Shown here piece after piece: positions 10,610 to 20,408 of a DNA stretch of 64,000 bases. Source of the stretch: Macrosoma leucophasiata (taxonomy: Eukaryota; Arthropoda; Insecta; Lepidoptera; Hedylidae); the NCBI GenBank assembly GCA_036365455.1, contig JAWQUS010000032.1:17740001-17804000 (forward strand), written 5' to 3'. The translations under genes were made by a program, and so were the position numbers. Below the pieces are notes generated by a model that had not been told where the DNA came from, did no database searches, and worked only from the letters and a program-made list of their open reading frames with translations. Each line of letters begins with the position of its first letter. The stretch's first letter is position 1.

Positions 10610-10630
10610 CATCGATAATTTTGGCGGGAA
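10610..10630 (+). promoter_or_regulatory. DRE-like and E2F-type sites in the CDC45 promoter
   Basis: CATCGATA (10610-10617) is one base from the DREF element TATCGATA. TTTTGGCGGGAA (10619-10630) is a strong E2F-type site. They lie about 145-165 bp upstream of the CDC45 start codon. DREF and E2F jointly drive replication genes in Drosophila, so this is the expected control of an S-phase gene. Binding is inferred, not shown. Confidence 0.6.
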
Positions 10631-10733
10631 TATCCGCTGCTGTTTTTTTGACATTTAGAGTTGATTGAACTGAACAGGTGATAGTGTTTTCATTGTAGTA
10701 AATTGTTTGTTCATTTAAAATAACACAATAAAG

Positions 10734-10745
10734 ATGGATTCTTGA
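10734..10745 (+). other. Minimal upstream ORF (3 codons) before CDC45
   Basis: ATG GAT TCT TGA lies 28 bp upstream of the CDC45 start. If the transcription start is upstream of it, ribosomes would meet this uORF first. It encodes Met-Asp-Ser only. Confidence 0.4.
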
Positions 10746-10772
10746 GATAATTATCCTCTGATCTCCTCCAAG

Positions 10773-13700
10773 ATGTTCATTGAAGACATCAAGAATGACT
10801 TTTACAATGTTCTCCTAGGAAACGTAAGTAATGGGTTCATAAGTTAAAAAACTTTGGTTACTATTTTTGGTTTAACGTTGAATATTTGTTACAGCGCGTG
10901 CTATTGCTAGTTCATTACGACGTTGACGCGATATGCGCATGTAAAATACTACAGGGGTTGTTCAAATGTGACAATATTTCGTATACTTTGGTGCCTGTGG
11001 GGGGTATATCTGAACTAAAGCAGGCTTACGAAGAGAACAATGAGGAAGTTAAATACGTAGTGCTAGTGAACTGTGGCGGGACGGTGGACCTGGTGGATAT
11101 ACTGCAGCCGGAAGAAGATGTGGTGTTCTTTGTGATCGACTCCCATAAACCTACTGATATTTGTAATGTGTATAGTGATGGACAGGTTTGTTTGATAATT
11201 TTTAACACATTAATGTTTATTGTTGCCTACTGGCTCGCCCCGGCTTCGCACGGGTGCAATTAATGTATATGGCACTCAGTCAAGATGCAGATTCCTAATG
11301 GTGAAAGAGTTTTTGAAATTAATTCTAATAGTTTTTGTGTGAAAATGTTACAAACGTACTGTGCCATACGTACGTACAAAACACAAATGTTTACTCTTTA
11401 TAATATTAATATAGATTAGATTTTTAACTTTCCAACATACATATTAAAGAATTTTAAATATGTAGTAAGAAATAAGAGTCATCCTAAGGCCAACCAAAAG
11501 TAATTGTTGGCGTTCTGATGTTTTTTAGATACCCCTTAAATATGTGCAGGAATATAATAATATAAATTATATGTATCTAGGAACTAAATTACGGCTTTAT
11601 CTATAATACTGCGACATATACATTTGACCATACATTATTGAACAATTTGAAAAAAAAAAACTTAATTTTCGGTAAAAAACGATTACTCAATGTTTTGATT
11701 TATTTATGATACTTGTAATATCCAAACAATTGCAGGTCCGTCTGGTTTATAAAGATGAAGAAGAAAACATTCCAAACTTTGATGACATATTCCGGGATGA
11801 TGAGGAAGAGGTTAGTGTGCATACTATGCAATAGTTAATTTAAATCAAATGTAATATTAACAGTGGCAGACTAAGGTCATTAGGGGCCCAGGCCAGCTTC
11901 CTTTTCTCTTGTTTGATTTGCAATCCGGGTCTGTAATCCGATTTGATATATTTTTTGTAATGAAGGTGGCAAACAAGTATGCAGCTCACATTGATGTTAA
12001 GTGATGAGTGCAGCCTATTTTTGCCATAACATGATTCTTGTATTTATCTGCGAAAGTGAAGTGCATAATATATTTTCTGCAGAAAAAGATTCGCATTTCT
12101 CATTCTCAGAGCACCATTTTTTAAGCATGTTGAATATAGCAGACTACTGAATATAGCAGACTACTGTTGTTGCTACTAGCCACCTTCCTAGCATAGTGTG
12201 TGTGTATTATATGTATCACACATTGTTATAGTGAATAATATTAATATAAATAGTGAAAATTTAGGCATTAAAAAGTATATTGTGTGACATATCAAATAAA
12301 ATTTCTTAATACTTATTTTAATTTATTGAAAAAAATATGTGTTCCCAGGAGGAAGAGACCGAAAGCCGGGAATCTCTGGAGACGGTGGTAGAAAAGCGGC
12401 GCGCTCGTAAGGCGTGGGAAGAGCGCCGCCACACCCTCCTCTTCAACTACACCCAATTTTCGTACTATGGCAAACCCGTAAGTTCCTATTAAGGGCTCAG
12501 TACAAAGGAGTCGCTCTCCAATGTACAACCCCCAATTATACGACCCGGGAGTCGTCAACTGAAGGCTAAGGCAACAGTTACATTCTCCTAATCGGACCTT
12601 GCCTTCCCCAGCAGCACCCTAAGCAGAGGTTCACTTAGGTAAAGGCCCTACTGTTAAGGCGATTTCGACGTGATGACGACATTTCTATATAATATAGCCT
12701 TTTATTCCTAAACATAGGGTTACAAGAGGTCCCTAAGTTCGGTGTGCCTTTTGGCATAGGCTTCCTCACGGAATAGATAAATAAAGATGGAATGGTAATG
12801 TGGGCGTGGCAAGCCCGCCGCAACTATGCGTGAACACACACAGTTGGGCAGAACCATTCGTACGCCGCTCGTAGTATCGTGTAGACTGCTTCGAACGACG
12901 CATCTCTTGGTAAAATACCATGTAGTACCAATTTTAACATATAATGTTAAATGTCAGACCTCAAGTATAAAGCGAGGAGGTATATCTTTTCATCAGTAAG
13001 TCACAAATAACATTAATTGTTATAATACTTGTAAAAAACATATAAATATACAAAGGAATATGAATATTCGAACTTAAACTGCATTATTTAAACGTTACCG
13101 CTAGCGAATACATTGCTCGTTAAGCACTCGCTCAATTAACGCTATCACTGTCTCCTCTTGCAATGTACAGCATGTAATGCGTCCGCTACACTTCGACTAG
13201 TTTATTAGTGAGTATATTGTTGTGTGCGTGCGAGTGTTTATTGTCTACGGGCGTTACAGCTTAGTATGCAAACTTACGCAAACGAATAGCTGCCCTGAGG
13301 ATTAATGTGTGGGTGATGTCGAGATGGTGTTGCATTTGTGTAAGAAATTGCATGGTGGGAGAAAAGCGGCGACACTGGTTCTACTACTTCTACTAAATTG
13401 AAGCAAAGGCCTTTCCATCCTTATTTATCTATTCCGTGGGCCTCCTCCAATTCCTTCCAGTGGATCCTGTCCCTTGCTACTCTCAACCAGAATGGTCCCG
13501 CTGTCTGTTTCAAGTCATCTTCCCATCTTCTGACTTGGCGACCCCTACTTCTTTTGCCGTCTCTTGGTTACCAGAGGGTGACTTGTTTGCTCCATTTGTT
13601 AATGGGGTGGCGTAGCAAATGTCCAGCCCATCTCCATTTTTGGTAGTCTATGCGGGTAAAAATGTCTGTGAGTTTTGTTCTTGTTCTTATGTCTGCGTTC

Positions 13701-16700
13701 CTGACTCTGTCTTTGATTTTTAACCCTAGCATGCTTCTCTCCATGGCACGTTGGCATTTTGCTAGCCCTTCCCTGTGGTGAAGTGTTGTTGACCAAGTTT
13801 CACAGCCATATGTAAGAACTGGTAGAATACAGGTCTCGAATGTTTTCTTTTTTATGTGATGGCCTAGATCCTTACTTTTACTATTTCCTTCAATGACCAG
13901 TACTTTTTCCATCCTTGAGCTATTCGTCTGTTTATTTCCTTTGTCATTTCATTTGAAGGGGATATTATCTGTCCTAAGTAAATATATTCTTTGACATACT
14001 CGATTTTATTGCCATCTACCATAACATCTACTTCCCTTGTATTTGATATCAATTTTGTTTTGCTGGCATTGATTTCCAGACCAACTTCTCTACTTATATC
14101 TGCTAGGCTCTGCATCATTTGTTCTATTGCTGCTGGATTCTCTTCAAGAAGTACCAGGTCATCGGCAAATCTTAGGTGGTTTAGGCGAGCTCCATTAATG
14201 TTCAGACCTAAGTGGTCCCAGTGTAGCTGTCTAAAGATGTGCTCGAGTACGGCGTTAAATAGCGTAGGGGAGAGAGGATCACCTTGGCGAACGCCCTTTT
14301 TGATAGGAAATGGTTCTCCTGTAGATTCTAATTTGATCCTGGCCTTGCTAGATTTATATATACTCTTCAGTATTTTTATAGGTGTTCTGTACCCCTTGTT
14401 GTTCAAGGGGCGACGACATTTCTACCCTCGCCTAATTTGATTGATGCAGCCATCCTTTAGACACGAGAAAAATATGACTATTGAAATTCAATTGTGTCTC
14501 GCCGCCGGTGGCCGTACGATCCTTGAAGAGTTAAGTGACGTAGCGTCGTTTCGCTGGCTTCTCTCTTTTGCAATAATATTATGTCGCTTATTGTGGCCGT
14601 ATCAGTGCGGCCGTAAGCCTCATGAGCGGTGGCAGAGAATATTTAAAATGGACACTTCGACGTCTCGCCTGGTTTCCCCTCTTGTAGCCCACACCTCCCC
14701 TATAGTCCCATGCCGAAAGCCTCGTATACTGAGGTTGCGAGCGGGCAACTGTGTGTGTGCGCGTGTAAAAACACGTCCTCATTGATATCTGTGTATTAGG
14801 TAATTAGAATAAGCGTTTGTATGGAATTTGAGCCGAGTGTACGCGGTGTGGCAGTAGGGGAAACTTTTGGGTGTGTAGCGTCACATTATTAAGGATTATA
14901 ATATAAACATCCGGACGACGCCGCAAGCTTAGTTTAGCGTTGCGTCGAGCCGCGCATACGCACATCGACCCGCCTAAAGTAACCGCAAAAAAGTAACTGT
15001 AAATACCGGATTATATGGTGATCACCAACGTGGACCTATCATTCCATTTTCCATCCTTAACTGACGCAAGACCCTTCTATATTTACAACTACACAAGACG
15101 CCAAAGGTGTTTAGGAATAATTTATGTTACAATAGCAATTGGATTATTAGGATTTATTGTTTGAGCTCATCTTATATTTACAGTAGGTATAGATATTGAT
15201 ACTCGAGCATATTTCCGCGGCTTAATATGATATTGTGTTGTTCCAGAGCGGCTGCGTAGTGCTAGAGATATGCGCGCGCGTGTCGCGTCTAAGCACAAGC
15301 GCGTTATGGGCGGCCGCCGTGTCGGCCGCGTCGCATTCCGCGTTGCACGCGCGTTCGCCCGCGCGCTGGCTGCTCGACGCCGAGCCGCTGCATCGATACG
15401 TCGCGGCTGCTCAGCGCCATGACGACGGTACCCACAGGGTAAGTTAGGACCACTCGACGGAGCTTCATAGTCGCGTATTCGTCTTCGTATTTCGTCTTTA
15501 GCTATTTTTTGTTTAGCAGTGGATATCTTTTGGCTGAAAGGATAATGGTGGATCTTTGGTTCCAGGTGTCTCGCGTGGTAGTGGAGAACGACGCGTGGCT
15601 GCCGCTGTACCGGTGGTGGTCGGTGGAGGAGGCGCTCAGCCACGCGCCCGCCATAGCGCCCTCGCTACGTCTGCACGCGCGCTCGGGCGCCGCGCGACTG
15701 AGGCAGCTGCTGGCCGACATGGGGTGAGTGTGGCGTGTGGCGTGCGGGGTGTAGTGTGTAGTGTACTGCACGGCGGCGGGCGGTGGTGGCGGCGCTCACC
15801 GGTATCCCTTTCTATAGATCACGTCCCCGACGTTTCGGGGGCAGATAGGTCCAGGGTACGAGGATTTCCTCGACCCCCGAACCATCAGATGCAGAGAATA
15901 TGCTGCAATCGCCAAGCTTCTCTCCAAAATGTCTTAGGCATCGTTGACGAAAACTTTTACCCAGCAGTGGACGTCTTTCGGGTCGAGTAATGACCTAAAA
16001 TTGTCTGACTCAGATTCCCCCTCCAACAAGCTCGGCAAGCCTACCGCTCGATGGACGTGGAACTGCGTCGGTCGTTCCTCTCGTCCCTGGAGACGGCGGC
16101 CCCCAAACACAAGTTGCCGAGCGCCTCGCGAGCCGCCTTCCTGCTGCAGCGGCCGCACGCGCCGCCGCTGCCCGCCTTGGACACGGTCTACATTATCATG
16201 GCCTATATTGAACACGTGAGTCCATCATTGGATATTCTATTTTAATACATTCTATTAACAAACTTGTTTTGACGATGTATGTTCTACTCCGAGGGCTACG
16301 TACAAAAAAATGCACCGCAAAAGTGTCGTGAGGATTTTTCGTGACGCTCGACTCGCCCCCTTAGCCAGCGTACCGCGAGATAAGGAACTTCTTTCCAAAA
16401 AACATGAGGGCGGTCTAAAAAAGAATGAACGTGGCCGCTTTTATTCGTAATTTTATTCCAGGAGACGATGCCCCGCGCCGAAGGCTTCCAGCACTCGCTG
16501 GCGGCCCTGGAGGTGAGCGGGGAGAACGAGGCCTGGGCGCGCGGCGTGTGCGCCGCCCGGCGAGGCCTGCAGGCGGTGGCGCGCCTGGCGCACGCCACGC
16601 TCGCCGCGCGCGCCCTGCTGCTGGCCGGGCCCTTCGCCTACTTCCTGGTGCAGGAGGTCAGTGTCTCCTGCCGGGCGGGCGGCTGGGCGGCCGGGCGCGC

Positions 16701-18977
16701 GGCGTGTGCGGCGCCCGGCGCGGCCTGCAGGCGGTGGCGCGCCTGGCGCACGCCACGCTCGCCGCGCGCGCCCTGCTGCTGGCCGGGCCCTTCGCCTACT
16801 TCCTGGTGCAGGAGGTCAGTGTCTCCTGCCGGGCGGGCGGCTGGGCGGCCGGGCGCGCGGCGTGTGCGGCGCCCGGCGCGGCCTGCAGGCGGTGGCGCGC
16901 CTGGCGCACGCCACGCTCGCCGCGCGCGCCCTGCTGCTGGCCGGGCCCTTCGCCTACTTCCTGGTGCAGGAGGTCAGTGTCTCCTGCAGGGCGGGCGGCC
17001 GGGCGGCCGGGCGCGCGGCGTGTGCGGCGCCCGGCGCGGCCTGCAGGCGGTGGCGCGCCTGGCGCACGCCACGCTCTGATGAAAACCGAAAACGTCGGGT
17101 AGATTTAAAAATAATTTTAGTACTCGAAATAGAAATTGTTCGGGTAATGAACCGAACACCAATATCATTTTACGCTGACAAGAATGACGCGTGCCGCTGC
17201 GACTCGTGCGCCCCGCGCCCGCCTCAGTCCACTGCTCATTATCATTCATATCAGATCATTTTTACTTAAGTTTATATCAGTGTGTTAAATAAATCAATTA
17301 TCAATCTATCAATCCAAACTATCATTTATCAAAGTCCAACCATACACGGTACATTGGTCCTTCGAGCCGGATCTTCGGAAGAACTTAGTTTCATTTCAAT
17401 GAGTTTAGCTCGCGAAATCCTAAAAACATCAGTATTGTGATTGATTTGTGGCAGGGTACACCAGAAGCGGCGGCAGTAAAAGGTCCCCTGTGGCTGGGTG
17501 AAGCGGCTCGCTGGGTGGCCACAGCGTCGGGGGGCTCCCGGCCTATCTTGGCGTCCGCCCTGTCCGAACCTTCCACATGTTTACTGCTCGGATTACCGCC
17601 GCGATTCGATCAGGAACCCAGAAAGTGAGTCTACTTAATTTTTAGTTTTTCAGCGAATTATCATAAGAAATTTGAAAGAAATCAATTTAACAAATAAGGA
17701 ATTTTCTACTGGTGGTAGAGTTCTAGTGACGGAGCTCGCGGGCGTAGGCACCACCGCATTACCTTATATACTTGCCGCTAAATGCTAGTGTTCAGCACTA
17801 TTGTGTTCCGGTCAGATGCTAATGTACGGCACAGAGGCGTAACAATTTAGGCCTCAGGAGTGGTAACGCATCTGTATTTTGACCTTGGTCTTAGTGTAGG
17901 TGTCTATAGACTGCAGTCATCACTTAACATCAATGTGAACTGCATGCTTGTTTGTCACTTCCATTACATAAAAAAAAGAATATTGGATGAAATAACGCAA
18001 AAACGAATTCAGCATTGTAAGGGGAGATAAGGTAACATTTTAAGTATAGGCTGCCTGTGCCTCAGTAGCCTTGTGGTAGCAGGTCACTGGGTTTGAATCC
18101 CGGGTCGGAGGCTATCAGAGATAAAGATGTTAATTTATCTCTGGTTGTATTGGGCATTTTTCCATATTTAGGAAGTTTCAAAGTTTCGGTTATTGTCAAA
18201 TGTTAAGAATATCGATAGTATCGATACTATTTTTTAAAGTTATTGTAACATTTCACATCCTTCTCTAACTTGAAGAAAGGAGATGTTGCGAGCTCGGCTC
18301 TGGTTCGTACACGTCCTCAAAAAATGGGTAAATTAAAGAAGAATCCGAAAAAATACAATTAATTTATCCAAGAATATATTTTAGAGTTACAACCACATTT
18401 AATTCAAACGATTTTATCATTTTCAACTATGTTCAACATGGCGGCGATACAGCCGACGCTTGGGATCAATCGATTTCGATAGTTTTTAGAAAATAACACT
18501 TTTATCTTCAAGTACTATGTGATAAAAAAACAATTTAAAAAATGAAAATGTCAAAAAGACATCGCCCACCATATGCGCCATTTTGTTTTTGAGTTGCAAT
18601 TCTAACTGCAAATAATGTTTTGTAACTGCAAACAAAGCTAAATAAGTGAAAATATGCAGTAAAAAAACGTTTTTATATTGATTTTTCCTGTTTAATGATA
18701 TTGTGTACAATACATAGCCGGAGGTTCATACATTTTTGCAACATCTCCTTTGTTAAAGTTAGAGAAGGATGACAAATATAGAAGATGAAAATGTGACAAA
18801 TATAGTGGTGCAACCCAGGCTAAATAAAACGTTTGTTCCAGTCTATTCGGCGCGGCGTTCGAGCAGGCGGCCGCCAAGAGCGGCGCCACCGTCACGGCCG
18901 CCGCCGCCGCCGTCGTCTCCCTGCCGCTCGCCCACCGCCATCACTTCCTCGACGCTCTCACAGCGCTGCTCGCCTAG
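10773..18977 (+). CDS. CDC45: Cell division control protein 45 (CDC45), ten exons
   Basis: CDC45 is the non-catalytic RecJ/DHH-like subunit of the CMG replicative helicase (CDC45-MCM-GINS). Exons reconstructed from protein similarity and GT/AG sites: 10773-10823, 10895-11185, 11736-11810, 12349-12477, 15247-15438, 15566-15723, 16014-16215, 16462-16656, 17455-17624, 18842-18977. Phases join correctly and give about 532 residues (human about 566). Visible landmarks: MFIEDIKNDFYNVL start; HYDVDAICACKIL and YTLVPVGG in exon 2; acidic FRDDEEE plus EEETESRE across exons 3-4; basic KRRARKAWEERR and FNYTQFSYYG in exon 4; LRQLLADMG at the exon 6 end; AGPFAYFLVQE at the exon 8 end; NLFGAAFEQAA in exon 10; C-terminal HHFLDALTALLA. 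Exons 1-3 are AT-rich, while exons 5-10 are extremely GC-rich and Ala/Arg-rich. The introns hold a Helitron, an RTE LINE, a NUMT, SINEs and a 158-bp tandem array. AATAAA follows at 18998-19003. Confidence 0.92.
11222..11420 (-). mobile_element. Non-autonomous Helitron fragment in CDC45 intron 2
   Basis: On the minus strand it begins with the lepidopteran Helitron-type start (TCTATATTAATATTATAAAG) and ends in CCGGGGCGAGCC, resembling the copies at 60057 and 61804. The terminal CTAG is not preserved. Confidence 0.6.
11960..12022 (-). repeat. SINE-A fragment in CDC45 intron 3
   Basis: Only the 3' end of the family is present (TAATG...GGTGGCAAACAAG...CTGCAGCCTAT). It is truncated after about 60 bp. 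Confidence 0.7.
12640..12815 (+). mobile_element. RTE-like LINE 3' fragment in CDC45 intron 4
   Basis: The stretch CACGGAATAGATAAATAAAG with flanking GGCATAGGCTTCCT matches, in opposite orientation, the 3' end of the RTE-like copy at 13385-14410. Confidence 0.55.
13385..14410 (-). mobile_element. RTE-like LINE, 5'-truncated, in CDC45 intron 4
   Basis: The minus strand encodes the C-terminal half of a LINE reverse transcriptase: motif B GVRQGDPLSP, the catalytic FADDLVLL, EINASKTKL, YLGQIIS, then LPVLTYGCETWS and RWAGHLLRHP, which are typical of RTE-group elements. The frame shifts near 13870-13912, between KEIVK and the following segment. The 5' end is truncated at about 14410, and the 3' end has a short TAGAAG repeat at about 13385. 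Its direction is opposite to that of CDC45. Confidence 0.85.
14636..14835 (+). repeat. Repeat F, copy 1 (unclassified), CDC45 intron 4
   Basis: Shares blocks with 44838-45010: AATGGACACTTCGACGTC, then a TCCCCTC-rich part, a CACACACGCGTG-type motif, CACGTCNNTGATTGATNT and AAGCGTTTGTATG. Possibly the 3' part of a LINE, but unidentified. Confidence 0.55.
15110..15214 (+). other. Nuclear copy of mitochondrial COX1 (NUMT) in CDC45 intron 4
   Basis: Read with the invertebrate mitochondrial code, the segment gives a COX1 piece: LGMIY, then AIGLLGFIVWAH, then FTVGMDIDTRAYF. One tryptophan codon is TGA and methionines are ATA, so it is mitochondrial and not nuclear coding. Similarity stops abruptly after GCATATTT at 15214. 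It ends 32 bp before the exon 5 start, so it abuts the splice acceptor region. Confidence 0.9.
15805..15992 (+). mobile_element. RTE-like LINE tail in CDC45 intron 6
   Basis: Ends with CCCAGCAGTGGACGTCTTTC, the common RTE 3' end also seen at 54031. Upstream is ACGTCCCCGACGTTTCGGG. It ends about 22 bp before exon 7. Confidence 0.5.
16307..16408 (+). repeat. Repeat G, copy 1 (CDC45 intron 7)
   Basis: About 90 bp (GCAAAAGTGTCGTGAGGATT ... GATAAGGAACTTCTTTCCAAAA) match the minus strand at 43495-43575. Family unknown. Confidence 0.65.
16535..17076 (+). repeat. 158-bp tandem array duplicating CDC45 exon 8 end plus donor
   Basis: Unit starts are 16535, 16693, 16851 and 17009 (the last truncated at 17076), with an exact period of 158. 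Each full unit contains the last 122 nt of exon 8, the donor GTCAGT and 36 nt of intron. Units 2 and 3 differ at only a couple of bases. Donors therefore stand at 16657, 16815 and 16973. Because 158 is not a multiple of three, only the first donor keeps frame with exon 9 by simple read-through. The long frames in several phases across the array are GC artefacts. Confidence 0.95.
17708..17978 (+). repeat. SINE-A, full-length copy in CDC45 intron 9
   Basis: Runs from ACTGGTGGTAGAG through CTATAGACTGCAGTCATCAC to CCATTACATAAAAAAA, in the gene's sense orientation. Confidence 0.85.
18055..18185 (+). repeat. SINE-C 5' part in CDC45 intron 9
   Basis: A tRNA-like head TGCCTCAGTAGCCTTGTGGTAGCA with B-box GGTTTGAATCCCGGG is followed by GGCTATCAGAGATAAAG. 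This matches the first half of the copy at 39955-40310. Confidence 0.7.
18252..18820. mobile_element. TIR element (family L) in CDC45 intron 9
   Basis: CATCCTTCTCTAACTT...GGAGATGTTGC (18258-18293) is inverted at 18738-18772 (GCAACATCTCC...AAGTTAGAGAAGGATG). Outside the right arm GTGGTGCAACCCAGGC (to 18820) matches the right end of the element at 27790-27974. The outer left terminus is not found, so the copy is damaged. Confidence 0.6.
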
Positions 18978-18997
18978 TTATGTACCTGACTCTATCA

Positions 18998-19003
18998 AAT
19001 AAA
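18998..19003 (+). promoter_or_regulatory. Polyadenylation signal of CDC45
   Basis: AATAAA 20 bp after the TAG stop. Confidence 0.65.
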
Positions 19004-19317
19004 TCTTCGATAATTCAATCTCAAGCGAAAGAACTGCCGACAGAATGTTTCCTTTGTGAGTTTTTCGACGACAGAACCTTTCAATTATGAATTTCGTTGA
19101 AAGTTTAATTTTTAAATCGAAACAGCTGGGTTAGTTTGGAACGGTGATCACACAACGCTGAAAGAATGCTGCTAGAAAGATAATTTGGCTGTGCCAATTC
19201 TGAACTGTGACCGCTGCGACTCATGAGTCAATTAACGCGACTCATGAGTCATTGAAGCTCATTGTGCATGTAAGTAAATCTCAAAACATAGGTTACACTT
19301 CCTTACAGTACTCGACA
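19004..19317. other. Intergenic downstream of CDC45
   Basis: No gene seen. It contains a pair of identical AP-1-type palindromes (listed separately). Confidence 0.5.
19218..19251. promoter_or_regulatory. Two AP-1-type palindromes 21 bp apart
   Basis: GACTCATGAGTC occurs at 19218-19229 and 19239-19250. Each contains the AP-1/TRE heptamer TGAGTCA. The centre-to-centre distance is 21 bp, two helical turns. Function is unproven. Confidence 0.4.
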
Positions 19318-19550
19318 ATTAATATTGCACATCGAGCCTACGAAAGAGACGATCGGCTCGTTTCGACTTCGTAGAGCGTTATCTCTGTTGCACACTGCCT
19401 ACGTAAGCAATGACAGTTCGGTGTTGGTCAAAACTTGATCAAAATGGTCGACAAACGTCAAATAGATACGGTGCGAAAGAGATAACGCTAAACAGACCCG
19501 AAATAAGCCGAAGTATCGTTCCTAGGCTCGATTTGCATGCAAATTTATTG
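19318..19550. mobile_element. MITE J, TIR element of about 230 bp
   Basis: The left end ATTGCACATCGAGCCTACGA and the right end, read inverted, TTGCATGCAAATCGAGCC then TAGGAACGATACTTCGG are partly complementary. Both are followed inward by AGCGTTATCTC. Pieces of another copy are at 56013 and 57425. Confidence 0.6.
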
Positions 19551-20018
19551 TTGAGCATTGTACTCACATTTTTATTTTGATCATAGTATTAAATCTTGTG
19601 TCTACATTGTTTGATCCTATACTGTCCTCGCTTTTCTTAATTGATTTATGATACCTGTCGTGATTTTTAATCATAATAGTTCTTTGATTCTATTACCTAC
19701 TCTGATTCATGCTAAAATGTATTATTAACCGACTTAGAGAAAAGGAGGTTATATTTTATGAAATCGATTTTTCAAGTCATTTAATGTACGCCTTTAGTTA
19801 TAAAATAAACCAGTAAATAAGTGTAATTATTAATTGAATTGACTGTAAGTGTGTTATTTTATTATTTATTTTGTAATGATTAATATGTAATTAGAAAATG
19901 AAATAAAATTGTTTTCTACAGGCAATGTTTTATTTATATATTAATAAAAAATCTTATATCTATTAAATCTAATGACAATGAAAGGAATTTCATTGCTTTT
20001 TTTAACATTTATGGATTG
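19551..20018. other. Intergenic, AT-rich, no gene
   Basis: Nothing recognised except one half of the 12-bp target duplication of the adjacent SINE at 20007-20018. Confidence 0.5.
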
Positions 20019-20389
20019 GATATGATTTGAAGAAGCGCGCATGGCTGGTGTAGATCATGAGTGATCTACTCGGTTAAGCACTACGGGCGCGGTCGGGTAT
20101 TGTGATGGGTGACTGCTAGTGGCAAATAAAAAATGCGCGTTTCCGTGCTTCGGAGGGCACGTTAAGCCATCGGTCCCGGTTGCTATCGATAGATAGCAGT
20201 CGTTAAACCTTGTCGGAGGCCTTATGGGCGGTTTGAAAACATCCGACAGTGGGTTGGCCACTAACCCACCCACCTCCACCAATCCGCATTGGAGCAGCGT
20301 GCTGTAGTAAGCTTCAGGCTTCCCCCCCAAAAAGGCGAGAGACTCGTGCCCAGCAGTGGGACGTATAATGGGTTGCCATTATTATTATT
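20019..20389 (+). repeat. 5S rRNA-derived SINE, copy 1
   Basis: The region 20061-20125 resembles the internal promoter half of 5S rRNA: GTTAAGCACTACGGGCGCGG (A-box region) and GATGGGTGACTGC (C-box region). A unique body follows (CGTTAAGCCATCGGTCCCGG; TGTCGGAGGCCTTATGGGCGG), then CCCAGCAGTGGGACGTATAA and an (ATT)n tail, as in SINEs that use an RTE-like partner. The target-site duplication ATTTATGGATTG is at 20007-20018 and 20390-20401. A SINE class with 5S heads (SINE3) is known in other animals; this moth family may or may not be catalogued. Confidence 0.88.
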
Positions 20390-20408
20390 ATTTATGGATT
20401 GAATTAAG

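Noticed and set aside
15235..15447. Independent short gene starting at 15235
   Set aside because: It is CDC45 exon 5 in another start context; the acceptor at 15245-15246 and protein similarity fix the exon.
16425..17269. Several overlapping 200-codon open frames across the CDC45 exon 8 region
   Set aside because: They come from the GC-rich 158-bp tandem array read in three frames. Only 16462-16656 is supported as CDC45 coding sequence.
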